NCBI GenBank assembly: GCA_014654705.1
Contig: JACVZY010000004.1
Span: 31,721 to 95,720, forward strand
Source of the DNA: Ignavibacteria bacterium
GTDB lineage: Bacteria; Bacteroidota; Ignavibacteria; Kapaibacteriales; UBA4661
Direction: 5' to 3'
Length of the DNA stretch: 64,000 nucleotides
A model generated the notes under the pieces. It was not told the origin of the DNA. It saw nothing but the letters and a program-made list of their open reading frames with translations, and searched no databases. The position numbers and the translations under genes were made by a program. This document shows positions 37,401-46,200 of this stretch, piece after piece (within the stretch, counting starts at the first letter, position 1; each line of letters starts with the position of its first letter).

Positions 37401-39397
37401 GATGTTGCCATGCCGCCGGGCGTTGTTACCTGAATCATCCCCGTAACACCCGCCGCCACAACAGCTGTAATCTGCGTAGCCGAAACAACCGTAAAACTGG
37501 CAGCTGCCGTACCACCGAAACTCACCGCCGTTGCACCGGTGAAGTTTGTGCCCGTAATTGTTACAGTAAGCCCTGTGCCTGCACTTGTCGGCGTAAAACT
37601 TGTGATAGTCGGTGGCGCAATAAACGTAAAACCAACTCTTGTTCCCGTGCCACCGGGCGTTGTTACCGATACGGTTCCGCTAGCACCCGCTGCCACAACA
37701 GCATCTATCTGTGTGGCAGAGACAACCGTAAAACTAGCGGCAGCCGTACCGCCGAAACTCACTGCCGTTGCGCCCGTAAAGTTCGTTCCCGTCAGCGTAA
37801 TAGTAGCGCCATTTGCGCCACTCGTCGGGGTAAAACTCGAAATAACAGGAGCTGGAATAAACGTAAATCCCGCAAGCGTGGCTGTTCCGCCGGGCGTTGT
37901 TACCGAGATGCTGCCACTTGCACCGCCTACAGCGACAACGGCGTTAATTTGCGTTGCAGAGACAACCGTAAAACTGGCGGCAGCTGTACCGCCGAAACTC
38001 ACCGCCGTTGCACCCGTGAAGTTTGTTCCCGTCAGTGTTACCGTCGTTCCAGCTCCGGCACTTGTCGGCGTGAAGCTGGTAATGGTTGGTGGGGAAATGA
38101 AGGTAAATCCTGCAAGTGTTGCCGTACCACCGGGCGCTGTTACCGACACACTGCCGCTTGCTCCTGTTGATACAACCGCTGTTATTTGAGTTGCCGAAAC
38201 GACAGTGAAACTAGTAGCAGCCGTGCCACCAAAACTAACCCCGCCTGCACCAAGAAAATTTGTGCCGGTGATAGTGATAGTTCCGCCGGCACCGGAGCTT
38301 GTTGGGGTGAAACTGGTGATGGTTGGCACCGGCGGCGGCGTAATCAAACGAATACGATGATTGCTCTGGTCAGCAACATATACACCCGTACCGTTCACAG
38401 CGACGCCTGCCGGAGCATTGAATTGCGCTGTGAGTCCTGTGGCATCCATAAACCCAGCCGTGCCGCTTCCGGCAAGCGTGGAGACAACTCCTGCGGACGT
38501 TATTGTGCGGATGCGGTTATTGCCTTGGTCTGCCACATAGACATTGCCCGATCCATCTACTCCTACGCCGGCAGGACTGCTGAATTGTGCTGCCGTACCT
38601 GTTCCATTTGCAAACCCGGCAGCACCGCTTCCGGCAAGCGTCGTAACGACACCGCCGGGAGTAATAGCACGGATGCGATGATTGAGTTGGTCGGCAACAT
38701 AGACATTTCCTGCCCCGTCCACTGCAACGCCCGTCGGGAAGTTAAATTGTGCAGCAGCGCCCGTTGCGTCCATAAAGCCCGCCGTACCGCTTCCGGCAAG
38801 CGTCGATGCCGCACCCGTAACGGGGTCAACGACACGAATACGATGGTTCAAAAAATCAGCGACATAAACATTCCCCGCACCATCCAGTGCCACACTATAA
38901 GGAAAATTAAACCGCGAAGACATTGCATTCGGACCGTCGTTGAAGCCGCCCATTCCATTGCCAGATAATGTAGTAACAACGCCCGCCGATGTTATTTTGC
39001 GAATACGGTGATTGCCGGCATCAGCCACATAGACATTGCCCGCCCCGTCCACCGCGACCCCGTTTGGTTGGTCGAATTGTGCTGCCGTGCCCGTAGCGTT
39101 ATTGAAGCCTGCCACACCACTTCCCGCAAGAGTTGTAACGACGCCACCCGGTGTTATTTTGCGAATACGATGGTTGAGTTTATCCGCGACGTATATGTTT
39201 CCCGCCCCATCGACAGCTGTGCCTGTGGGCGAGTTGAACTGCGCCGCTGTGCCTGTGGCATTCGCAAAGCCCGCCGCACCGCTTCCAGCAAAGGTGGAGA
39301 CAGTTTGAGCCGATGCGAGATTATATTGTGTAGAATACTGCACCGCAAACAGAAACAGCACAGAAACAATACGCAAGAGGTAAGAATGAGTATTCAT
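28454..39397 (-). CDS. Giant surface protein: NHL propeller, 40 TIG/IPT repeats, T9SS sorting domain
   Basis: The product is 3647 residues from ATG 39397, with a signal peptide ending LASAQ (about 31). Residues about 35-355 carry six NHL-type blades (GVAVDGAGNVYVADQLNHRI), a propeller. Then come 40 Ig-like TIG/IPT repeats of about 79 residues (PTITSFTPTSAGAGATVTIN-type starts, SFGG and VTTPGGT cores). The last 80 residues are a T9SS type A sorting domain (CYPNPASDNITV ... MQSLFSIIR). The protein is probably exported by T9SS and displayed as a long rod for adhesion. Repeats near the N-terminus are nearly identical and those at the C-terminus diverged. The upstream 41 codons to 39520 are excluded because the signal peptide starts at 39397. 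Confidence 0.93.
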   Translation of the reverse strand: MNTHSYLLRIVSVLFLFAVQYSTQYNLASAQTVSTFAGSGAAGFANATGTAAQFNSPTGTAVDGAGNIYVADKLNHRIRKITPGGVVTTLAGSGVAGFNNATGTAAQFDQPNGVAVDGAGNVYVADAGNHRIRKITSAGVVTTLSGNGMGGFNDGPNAMSSRFNFPYSVALDGAGNVYVADFLNHRIRVVDPVTGAASTLAGSGTAGFMDATGAAAQFNFPTGVAVDGAGNVYVADQLNHRIRAITPGGVVTTLAGSGAAGFANGTGTAAQFSSPAGVGVDGSGNVYVADQGNNRIRTITSAGVVSTLAGSGTAGFMDATGLTAQFNAPAGVAVNGTGVYVADQSNHRIRLITPPPVPTITSFTPTSSGAGGTITITGTNFLGAGGVSFGGTAATSFTVVSATQITAVVSTGASGSVSVTAPGGTATLAGFTFISPPTITSFTPTSAGAGTTVTLTGTNFTGATAVSFGGTAAASFTVVSATQINAVVAVGGASGSISVTTPGGTATLAGFTFIPAPVISSFTPTSGANGATITLTGTNFTGATAVSFGGTAAASFTVVSATQIDAVVAAGASGTVSVTTPGGTGTRVGFTFIAPPTITSFTPTSAGTGLTVTITGTNFTGATAVSFGGTAAASFTVVSATQITAVVAAGVTGMIQVTTPGGMATSAGTFTYVLTPTITSFTPTSASPGATVTITGTNLTGATQVRFGGTNAASFVVVSATQIDAVVGVGASGSVQAITPGGTATLAGFTFVPSPPTITSFTPTSAAVGATITINGTNLTGTTAVSFGGVAAASFINVSATQITAVVAAGGATGNISVTTPGGTVMSAGTFTFIPPPTITSFTPTNAQMGQTVTITGTNFTGATQVRFGTINSPSFTVISPTEITAVVGAGSSGNVRVTTPGGIVNSPGFTFTAPAPTITSFSPTSAIAGTTITINGTNLTNATVVSFGGTNAASFNVVGGSMGTQITAVVGAGATGSVSVTTLGGGPAATLPGFTFIPPPTINAVGGFTPTSGGLGATITINGTNFTGATLVTFGGVAASSFTVVSATQITAVVNSGASGSVQVTTPAGTASRAGFTFIPAPTITSFTPVNSGTGLTVTINGTSFTGATAVSFGGVPATSFTVVSATQITAVVAAGASGSVSVTTPGGTGTLAGFTFVPAPTITSISPTSAMAGATVTINGTNFTGATAVSFGGTAATSFTVISPTQITAVVGAGATGNVAVTTAGGTGTLVAGFTFIFSPPTITSFTPTSAGAGATVTINGTNFTGTTAVSFGGVAATSFTVVSATQITAVVAPGSASGNVSVTAPGGTGVLAGFTFIPPPTVTSFTPTSAGVGQTVTITGTNFTGATAVNFGGTAAASFTVVSATQITAVLGGGASGSVSVTTPGGTGTLAGFTYLFFIPTITTFTPTSMGAGGTVTINGTNFIGVSAVSFGGTAAASFTVVSATQINAVVGAGASGAVSVTTPGGTVTQAGFTFIPPPTVTAFTPTSAAQGATVIITGTNFSGATAVAFGGTPAMSFSVVSSTQIMAVVAAGATGAVAVTTPGGTGTLAGFTFIPPPNITSFTPTSAAVGATVTLTGTSFTGVTAVSFGGTPATSFTVVSATQITAVVAAGSASGSVSATGPGGTGTLGGFTFVSPPNITSFTPTSAAAGATVLINGSNFTGATAVTFGGTAAASFTVITPFLMTAVVASGASGNLAVTSPGGTGTRTGFTFVAGPMITSFSPTGAGPGLTVTITGAGFTGATAVSFGGVAASSFTVISATQITAVVAAGAASGNVSVTTPGGTSTLGGFTFVPPPTVTSFTPTSGSPGTMISIIGTNLSGATAVSIGGVPASSFTVVSATQIAATVSTGATGTVSVSTPGGTANLAGFTFIPPVPTITSFTPAFAAIGTVVTITGTGFSGATAVNFGGVAASSFTVVSATQINAVVGAGGASGVVSVTTPGGTAVLGGFSFVAPPTITSFSPSSAPAGAMVTITGTNLTGATAASFGGIVPSSFTVVSPTQINAVVGAGASGNVSVSTTGGTATLAGFTFIPAPAISNFVPPSAGPGLTVSILGANFNNVSAVRFGGVPASSFTVISPSQIIATVSTGATGSISVTSTGGTGSLAGFTFVLPPTITSFTPTSTGTGTAITIIGTNFTGASSVRFGGVLANSFTINSPTQITAVAGLSGASGSVSVTTPGGSASLAGFTYVPTPIITSFSPQSGEPGAVITINGANFTGTTAVSFGFATAASFTVVSPTQITAVVPGNAGGSIIVATPGGTANRSGFNFIPAPTITSFAPTSAGPGQTVIIDGTNLTNLTEVRFGGVKAKEFTVISPGRITAVVADEGASGSVSVISPDGDDALSGFTFIPPVPVVTSFSPTSAGPGMTITINGTGLLKTSSVMLGGIPAVVTSISLTQVTALVTTGASGSVVVTTPGGTAILPGFVYVPAPVITSVTPITAVPGTTVTITGINFTGTTSVRFGGVSARDFTVVSDSVITAVVSGGGNVAVTTPGGTAISTGFTTIPPPIITGFTPAIAASGATVTIEGVNFVGVRRVSFGGVEPTSFTVVSPMRITAVLGTGATGSVSVTTTAGTASLTGFVFAAPPTITNFTPTSAGAGTAITISGTNFLSVSSLSFGGTTVANFTVVSPTQIVAVLATDANIRSGDVSLTTVGGTVAKPGFTFISAPIITSFSPTSSGPGARITILGRFFTGATLVRFGGVTASTFTVVSDTLITAEVTTAGASGSVSVTSMGGTGSLEGFQYVAPSPSITRFTPTSAGAGMAVTIEGTNFVGVSSISFGGVQVASFIVVSSTRAVATLASGADGSVVLTTMTGTASLQGFTFIPPPTITNFTPTSAGAGMTVNITGTNFSNASVVSFGGIAAASFMVVSPTQIAAVVATGASGSVSVTTPGGTGTRSGFTLIPPPTVTSFSPTSVGAGASVTINGTNFTGATAVSFGGVGAISFVVVSATRITAVVAPGTFGGAVTVTTPGGTGSLAGFSFIASPTVLSFSPTSAGVGTTIIISGANFTTTATVSFGGVPAAGVTIVSPTQIRAIVPVGTTGGTVAVTTQGGTASLGGFSLINAPRVFSFAPVSASSGTMIVITGANLTGVTTVRFGGVAALGVTPISATEVRAVVGTGASGSVSVTTPGGTGALTGFTFIGPPTISGFTPTNAGSGKIVTIVGTNFTGVSSVSFGGTPAASYTVLSPTQISAVVGAGASGSVAVSGQGGNGSLPGFTFIPAPIATSFAPSSGAIGAVVTITGRNFVGAHTVAVGGMSIPFAVDNDGQITFTIPLTGVTTGIITIASPGGVGLSQQAFRFIPPPTISSAGAVQSRQGLILRISGANFTGTTLVSIGKVNVPFTVVNSSQVTAALPSGVSLNDVVTLLTPGGKAQTSGINDIPSIRAVSPTRGVAGTRVVITGQNLGGTTQAGIGGVNVAFQVMSPTEVVLTIPPTGASGTIGLTTPLGVVTTTSTFTLITSAPFIADFSPKQGDIGIPVRVIGENLSDVTSALIGGVNVSFRVVSATEIILTIPITGATSGSIVLVSPNGIALSNVAFVFTPDGVIPPTKETVPVGTIKCYPNPASDNITVAYTLDVPQSVIIRLLDILGNTIQVVEKGIQDGGEYTTILPLVSYAHGTYIVVVETPTRRMQSLFSIIR
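28750..38330 (-). repeat. Tandem array of 40 TIG/IPT-domain repeats (about 240 bp each)
   Basis: I counted 40 units by their P-x-ITSF-P-type start in the translated protein; boundaries are approximate. N-proximal units share long DNA blocks, while units 37-40 keep only the fold motifs (GIGGVNVAF, TGIITIASPGG). The array fills almost the whole gene and creates long open frames on the opposite strand. Confidence 0.9.
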
Positions 39398-39503
39398 AAC
39401 AACGAGAGAAAGGGAATAGAAAAAATATCGTCGGGCTTCGTCGAGATAGAAACAATCGGACAACAAAAAACAAAAAAACCGTGAGTATTGTGCGGTCTTA
39501 CCA

Positions 39504-40616
39504 CTAGAATTGAACATCACATTGCGGTAACATCTTTTTCACTTTTTCAAGCTCTTCGGGCGAAAGTTTATTGCCGCTGAGAATCAATGTTTTGAGATTC
39601 GTAAGGTTGGAAATTTCTGCCGGAATCTGTGCAAGCTGATTACCAGCCAAGTTTAGCGTTTCCAACTTTTTGAGCGCAACCAAGGACGCAAAAACAGCAG
39701 CAAAATTCAATTGTGGATTATTGCTTAATGCCAATAGTTGAAGATTGGTGAGTTTGTTTATTTCAGGCGGGAGTGATGCCAATCTATTACCACCCAAGTA
39801 TAATTTTTTCAAGTTTGTCAGTTTGCCAATTTCCATTGGTAGCACCGTGAGCCTGTTGCGGGTCAAATCAACTGTGTGCAGATTGGTAAGATTTCCGATT
39901 TCTTTCGGCAGCGTCGCTAACTGATTACTACTGACGTTCAGCGTATGAATAGCAGAAAGTTTGCCAATTTCTGCCGGAAGTGCAGTCAAGAGATTGCTCC
40001 ACAAATCAAGTGTTTGCAGAGCGCCCAAATTACCAATTTCTACGGGCAGCGCAGTCAGTTTATTATCCCTCAAATAGAGCGTTTGCACTTTGCTCAATTT
40101 GCCGATTTCTGCGGGTAATGCTGCCAGTTGATTGCTATTGAGATAGAGCGTTTGAATACTGGTAAGATTGCCAATATCGGGCGGAAGCGCAGTCATCTGA
40201 ATATTCCAGAGATTCAGCAGATGCAGTTTCTTAAAGGAAGCAAGCGTACTACAAAGGGTAACGAGATTCAGTTGGCTATTACCACTTAGGTCTAGCATTT
40301 GGAGATTGGTAAGTTTACTGATTTCCGGCGGCAATATCGTCAAATTGTTATTCCACAAATTCAGCACTTGTACATTTGTGAGTTTACCAATATCTGGGGG
40401 CAACGCAGTAAGGTCGTTACTTTTAAGGTTCAACCGATACACCTTTTCCGGCTCTTTGAGAGCTTCATTCAGCGATAAATACTCCTTCTGAGACTCCAGA
40501 GCAACACTATCCAGAAGACCGCCCTGTTGCTTCTGTCCGGACTGCGCACCGACGGCAGGAACGAACAGTAGAAACAACCCAAGCTGTACGATGAATATAA
40601 GTAGTGATCTCTTCAT
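39504..40616 (-). CDS. Secreted leucine-rich-repeat protein
   Basis: The product is 370 residues from ATG 40616, which has AAGGAAA upstream and a signal peptide ending VGAQS. About thirteen 23-26-residue LRR units follow (LTALPPDIGKLTNVQVLNLWNNN type), two of them longer, with LNLVTLCSTLASFKKL and LNFAAVFASLVALKKL. The LPPEIGKL pattern is the ubiquitous bacterial LRR type. No catalytic domain is present, so it is probably a binding protein. It is close upstream (106 bp) of the giant gene and may be co-transcribed with it. Confidence 0.85.
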   Translation of the reverse strand: MKRSLLIFIVQLGLFLLFVPAVGAQSGQKQQGGLLDSVALESQKEYLSLNEALKEPEKVYRLNLKSNDLTALPPDIGKLTNVQVLNLWNNNLTILPPEISKLTNLQMLDLSGNSQLNLVTLCSTLASFKKLHLLNLWNIQMTALPPDIGNLTSIQTLYLNSNQLAALPAEIGKLSKVQTLYLRDNKLTALPVEIGNLGALQTLDLWSNLLTALPAEIGKLSAIHTLNVSSNQLATLPKEIGNLTNLHTVDLTRNRLTVLPMEIGKLTNLKKLYLGGNRLASLPPEINKLTNLQLLALSNNPQLNFAAVFASLVALKKLETLNLAGNQLAQIPAEISNLTNLKTLILSGNKLSPEELEKVKKMLPQCDVQF

Positions 40617-41536
40617 TATGATTTCCTTCGATGTTGGAGAATGACGATAGACGATAATGGTGCCCACAATGTATCCGACATTGAACCAGTTTTTAATATC
40701 GTTACGCCTTGGCAATTGGCGACACAAATTATCCGATTTTTATTGGAATACTTTCGGTTTTAGTATGGTTTATTGTCGATGAAGAAACCAGTAGCAGGGC
40801 GCAGAAATTCAAGGGTGCAATCGGATTTCAAGGAAAATAGAGTAGAAACCCGATGAACTGCGGCGCGCGGAGAGAGGTGGAGCGCTTTTGCTAACTCGTG
40901 TTTGAATCATTGTAAGCGGACTTGTGCAGTGTATAATTTTTACCCTGCAATATACATTAAACACCTGCAATCTCCATAGCAAAAAAGAGGTTGCCGCGCC
41001 CAACGGATAAAACACGTTCGGCTAATCCCTTTCCCCTATTTCCGTATTATGACCGAGCATCCACCAAAAGTACCCCGCGCATGATGCAGCATGGCGTTGT
41101 ATCGGATACCTGTTTGGCGGCGGAAGGTAAACTTGCTTTCGCTAAAGGAGGCAAGCAACACTCGCAAGTTTACTTCTTTGAGGCTCGTCATCGGTCCAAA
41201 ATCAATCTCTGTATGTCCTGTATTTGGATGATTCTGCCGTACGGATAGGGATTAGCAACGTGTACATGGCTGTGAATTACTCCTCACAATACATTTCTTG
41301 AATCTCCTCGGCAAAGATTAACCATTTGAGCGGTTTTTTCAAGACTTTTGGGGTGAATTGACATCTGGCTGGGGCGAGTGGTAAAGAACGAATATTTTCC
41401 TCGTGCTTCCCGAAAAGCATTAGGCAAAATGAAGAGGAATCTCTAATTTTGGAAACATTTGCAATCTGCCTACCGTACACGATTGCGTGTATCCTTATTT
41501 TCGTATTTCTTTACCTCTTCATTGTCCATAAGTAGC
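40617..41536. other. 920-bp region without a recognisable gene
   Basis: It separates the divergent LRR and deoC genes. I see a 10-bp inverted repeat (GTAAACTTGC at 41127, GCAAGTTTAC at 41164). A short leftward frame ends at 41277 with a protein-like tail (KWLIFAEEIQEMYCEE), but its only starts are GTG 41480 or an internal ATG near 41419, and no ribosome site fits. It may hold promoters or decayed sequence. Confidence 0.35.
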
Positions 41537-42271
41537 ATGAATACTACGCCCGCAGCCCTCACCCCCGAACAAAAAAGTCTCGCCGCCATGATAGACCATA
41601 CGCTTTTGAAGCCGGAAGCTACACTAGCTGCGGTACAAAAACTCTGCGCCGAAGCACGTGACTACGGCTTTGCGTCGGTCTGTGTCAATCCGGCGTATGT
41701 CAAGGTAGCAGCCAAAGAACTGGAAGGCTCGAGCGTAAAGGTTTGTACCGTTATCGGCTTTCCGCTGGGAGCAAACACGACCGAGACCAAAATGTACGAG
41801 GCAATCGCAGCCATTGATGCCGGAGCAACGGAAGTGGACATGGTGCTGAATATCGGTGCGCTTGTGGGTGGAAATTATCAAGCAGTCGAAGATGAAATTT
41901 TTGCACTTGCATATGTGGCGCACAAGCGAGACGATAAGCCGACAGCGGTTCTCAAAGTCATTATCGAAACGGCATTGCTGAATGAAGAGCAGAAAATCGC
42001 TGCCTGCAACGCTGTTACCCGCGGCGGAGCAGATTTTATCAAGACCTCAACGGGTTTCTCTACATCGGGCGCAAGTGTGGAAGACATTGCGCTTATGAAA
42101 AAGCACGTTGGCGAGGCAGTACAAATTAAGGCTTCGGGCGGTATTCGAGACCTTGCTTTTACGCAAGCGCTTATCGGCGCAGGCGCAAGCCGTATCGGTG
42201 CGAGTGCGGGCATTGCAATTGTGGATGCGCTTGCGGGCAACGTCAGCACGGCAGCGCCGCAGGGCTATTAA
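41537..42271 (+). CDS. deoC: Deoxyribose-phosphate aldolase
   Basis: The product is 244 residues from ATG 41537. It cleaves 2-deoxyribose-5-phosphate to glyceraldehyde-3-phosphate and acetaldehyde in nucleoside salvage. [10 protein letters not shown] near the start, [29 protein letters not shown] and the Schiff-base Lys in [11 protein letters not shown] (about 170) are all present, with IKASGGIRD after it. It is cytoplasmic. An in-frame extension to 41459 is less likely because the family starts near the ALTPEQ helix. Confidence 0.94.
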   Translation: MNTTPAALTPEQKSLAAMIDHTLLKPEATLAAVQKLCAEARDYGFASVCVNPAYVKVAAKELEGSSVKVCTVIGFPLGANTTETKMYEAIAAIDAGATEVDMVLNIGALVGGNYQAVEDEIFALAYVAHKRDDKPTAVLKVIIETALLNEEQKIAACNAVTRGGADFIKTSTGFSTSGASVEDIALMKKHVGEAVQIKASGGIRDLAFTQALIGAGASRIGASAGIAIVDALAGNVSTAAPQGY

Positions 42272-42372
42272 ACTTCCATCTGCAAGTCATCATCGTATTA
42301 ACAATGCTTTCTCCTCGTTTTACCATCTATTTTTTCTCGTTATTTTTCTCACATTCATTTGGAGCGCTTATT

Positions 42373-43110
42373 ATGAAGTCTCTTTGGAAATCGTGTAGTC
42401 TTGCGGCACTAGGAATTGCCGCATTGTGCAGCGCACCTGCTCTTTGGGCACAATCCTCCCCCGTGCAAGAGCAGCGCGTTACCGAACGCCGCACCGTAAC
42501 AGGCGAGGACGGCAAAACCGAACGTACATCGTCGGTAATCGAAAGAAAAGTGGAAGATATTACCCCACCCACAAAGCATCTTATCTATGCAGCGCCCGTT
42601 CGGATGATTTGGATGGCAAATATCGGCTACATGCACTCGCTTTCGGATAAATTCGCCGTCGGTGGTAATCTTGAGCTACCAACCTCCATTGATAGCCGTG
42701 TCCTGCGTGGGTTTGGTATTGCGGCAGAAGGACGTTTTTATCCGGGTGCAAACGGTTTGCGGGGCTTCTACATCGCTCCGGGATTGAATTTGCATACGTT
42801 TACCGCAAACCAATACGACTACAATGCTAATCCGGTCTTGCAGCCCAATGGCACATGGACAACTCCACAGCCGCGTCAGATAACAGTGACGCCGTTTTCG
42901 CTGGCGCTCATTGGCGGTTGGGTGTTTAATTGGGGTGATTTATCGCTTGATTTTGGATTGGGCTTCAAAACCCATCTTTCTAATGGTGTTGACCCGACTA
43001 CGGTAACATCCACTTCCGTTGTGAGCGAACGAGGTCTCAGCGGTGTCGGCTTGGACAGCTTTAGCGGAACAATGCCTGTTTTTCGCATCAATGTTGGTTA
43101 TTCGTGGTAA
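42373..43110 (+). CDS. Small outer-membrane beta-barrel protein
   Basis: The product is 245 residues from ATG 42373, with a signal peptide ending PALWAQSS (about 27). A charged linker (residues 30-65) is followed by alternating strands and a final FRINVGYSW, which fits a barrel. No family is recognised. A bidirectional terminator follows at 43154. Confidence 0.65.
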   Translation: MKSLWKSCSLAALGIAALCSAPALWAQSSPVQEQRVTERRTVTGEDGKTERTSSVIERKVEDITPPTKHLIYAAPVRMIWMANIGYMHSLSDKFAVGGNLELPTSIDSRVLRGFGIAAEGRFYPGANGLRGFYIAPGLNLHTFTANQYDYNANPVLQPNGTWTTPQPRQITVTPFSLALIGGWVFNWGDLSLDFGLGFKTHLSNGVDPTTVTSTSVVSERGLSGVGLDSFSGTMPVFRINVGYSW

Positions 43111-43153
43111 AAGCGTCGATTTCTTGATGCATTGCAGCTTCACGACAAACAAA

Positions 43154-43195
43154 AAGCAGATGTCGCGCTTATTTGCGTGGCATCTGCTTCTTTTT
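43154..43195. terminator. Bidirectional Rho-independent terminator
   Basis: AAGCAGATGTCGCGC pairs with GCGTGGCATCTGCTT across a 6-nt loop, with an A tract before and a T tract after. It serves both convergent genes (42373-43110 and 43224-47036). Confidence 0.85.
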
Positions 43196-43223
43196 ATTCT
43201 TCTGTGCTTGTTTGCGGTGGATT

Positions 43224-46200
43224 TTACCGTACCACTTGCACCTGCTTTACTACGCGCTGCGTAGGCGTTTGCACGCTGAGAAAATAGACACCTTGCGGCA
43301 TATCGCTCAGTACGGTCGTAAAATCGTAATCGCCCGGCACCAGTTCTGCCGCCGAAAGAATTGTCTTCACCGTTTGCCCGAAGAGGTTACTCAGAGTAAC
43401 CGTCGTTTCGCCACCGTCAAAGATTGTAACCGACACCGTGAAATTTCCGGGATTAGGATTCGGCGCAATAGCCACCACGGGCTTGCTTTCTGCCACAAAA
43501 AGCCGTGTGCCCCCCGCGTCCGAAAGCCCTGTGAGCGTAAAGAGTCCCGGTCGTCGTGCCAGAATGGAAACATTTGGCGCAGAGAGATTCGTGAGCAAAA
43601 GCGGCGTGGCTACACTGTTTCCCAAAAGCGCGCGAAAGCGGAAGCGCTTGATAACGGAGTCGCGTGTCATACGGATTTGCTGGTCAGATTTGAGTTGTGC
43701 ACGGAAATTGACTAAGCGCTCGCCGTTGGAAACCACCGATTGCAAACGGGTTTCTTCATCCACCGGCTCCAGAAGCGAGGCATTAAACCGTAATACACCC
43801 GAAGCAGACGGCATTTGAGCTGCTGCCATCGCTGGGAGATTCTGCCGAGTTCCTATTTTAAGTGCTATTTCGATGGTATCACCTGGCTTTGCACGATAAA
43901 AATCGTCCACTTCTAAAAATGCACGTGCTTGATTCGCCGACTGCGAAAGCGATGAGCGATAAATTGCATTGCCGTCCAAACCCGCATAGATATTAATGCC
44001 GTCGCTCCCTAGAGCATAAACATCCTGCGCAGTTGTAGCAAAACCATCGTTCAGACGCTCCCATGTCAAACCGTCGGCGCTACGCCACACGCCATTAGTG
44101 AAGGTTCCGGCATAGAGCATCCCGCCGGACACATGGAGAGATAAGATTGTTTCACCTTTGATTTGCCGTGGGGCATTTTCCAAAGGCAGCCATTTTGTCC
44201 GAGCGCTGTTTGCACGGAATAAGCCCGCATCCGTCCCCACGTACAGATTGTCTCGAAATGTAGCAAAACAGCGAACGTAATCTTCTTCATCAGTGATGTT
44301 ATCAAAAAGAATGCGCGACCAGTTTGGTGAAGCACCGAGTGGATCCTGCGACCAATACGCTCCTCCTCCATATGTGCCGACGTACATTCCTGAGCCGGGT
44401 CCGTCTTCAAACGCAAAAATAGGATACAACAGAGCCGATGATGGTAGTGATATTGCGCGCCAACTCTCGCCATTGGTCGTAGAAGCATACAAATAACTTT
44501 CTTGACCGATGCTCGCCCCAGCATAAAGCGTGTTACCGTCATCAATAGAAATGACCCATACGTCGGGCTGCGGACTGAGCGGTTTGGGGTCGGTATTGCT
44601 TGTAGGAAATTTTGAGGTAAGCGCCCATGTTAGCCCGTTATCCAATGAGCGATAAACACCGTTGTTTGCATTCGATTCTGTGGTGCGGTCAAAGTAGGTG
44701 CAGGTATAAACAGCATCGGACTGCGTGGCAAAGGCACCGATATACACGCCGCGAAGACCATTATTGGCAACCTGCCACGACGCTCCATTGTCAGCGCTTC
44801 GGAATACACCGCTCCCTTCGGTTCCAGCAAGGATTGTGCCTCGTGATTGCCCTAGCGCATAGACGCGCGTCGCCGTTAGCCCGGTATTAACCGCCTGCCA
44901 CGTTACGCCTTGGTTATTGGAGCGAAAGACCCCAGCAAGCGTTCCGGCATAGAGCGTTGAGCCGTTGGTGGTCAACGCCTCAACGGTTGGTTCGGTAAAG
45001 CCTACGGTGGAAGGGTCGCGCGGGAGATTCCACGGAGCACCATCCACAAAGCGCCGCCTTGCCACACCTGAGTTTGTTCCCAGATAGATAACGTCATTCG
45101 CAACCACGATGCTATACGCCTGATAGTACCCCGTATATTCATACAAACTATCCAAGTCTTCATACCCCCACGACTCACCGTTATTGCTTGTCCGATAGAC
45201 ATCCGAATAATCTACATAGCCATCATCATCAATAGCATCCACAATAGCCAATAGCTGACCATTAGCGCTGGCAAAGCCCGACACTACATAGCCATCCTCC
45301 TCCGGGATAGCATCGCCATTGGCGGCTCGCCACGTAGCGGCACTATCGTCCGAAATATACACGCCGTAGCCGTGCGTTCCAGCAACAATACTGTTCCCAT
45401 GCGCAACCAGAGAGCGCACTTCTGCCTCTTCATCCTCGAAGCCTTTCATAGCGGGTGTCCACTGCCTACGGAGAAGGGAAAATTGATAAATTCCATAGGA
45501 CGTTCCGGCAAGCAAGCGACCACCAAACTGAAGAAGACTAAAAATCTCTGCTCTTGTGTTAATACCTGTTCTAGGTATGGGCACCCATGTTTTGCCGGTG
45601 TCTGCAGACGCAAACATACCCGCTTCAGTGCTGATATATGCTAATGTATCACGTCCGCGACCGATGGAAATAAAATTTACTCTTTGCGCGCCCTTAGCGG
45701 TCAAACCTGTGTTGCTCGGCAGCCAGACTGCGCCGTTAGAATTGGAACGATAAATACCGCTCCGCGTTCCAGCAAGCAGCACATTCCCTGCCGCTATGCC
45801 AAGCGCTTTTACCTGCCCGCTGTTCGGACCACCGGTTGATTCCCAGAAAATTGCTGGTTTAGAAAGTCCTGTAAGCGTTACGGCTGTCTCCACCGCGCCC
45901 GAGCGAAGGGTCAAGCGCCCTGAGAAATCGCCTGCACTCTTGGGACTAAAGCGCACAAAGACTTGCTCACGGAAAATATCAGGGGAATTTTTAGGCGTGA
46001 TAATACGCACTGTATCGCTAAAAACACCTGTCAGACTTGAAGCAACCTTAAAACCTTCGGGGGCAATGACCGTTATATCGGTCAGGAACGCCACGCCGTT
46101 TAAGCGCAGCGTTTGAACGGGAGAATCTCCACCCAAGTTCACCGGAGCAAAGCTCAAATTGTCCACGTCGGGGCGCAATATCGTTGCGCGAGTGGATGAG

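Noticed and set aside
28750..38330. Regular repeats that could suggest a CRISPR array
   Set aside because: Units are about 240 bp, coding and without unique spacers; no CRISPR array is present in the window.
28637..39484. Long open frames on the + strand (up to about 768 codons) across the giant gene
   Set aside because: They are antisense to the TIG/NHL repeats, have repetitive biased composition and arise because the repeat codons lack stops on the other strand.
40991..41248. 85-codon + frame in the gap before deoC
   Set aside because: It starts with TTG, has no ribosome site and no recognisable protein character.
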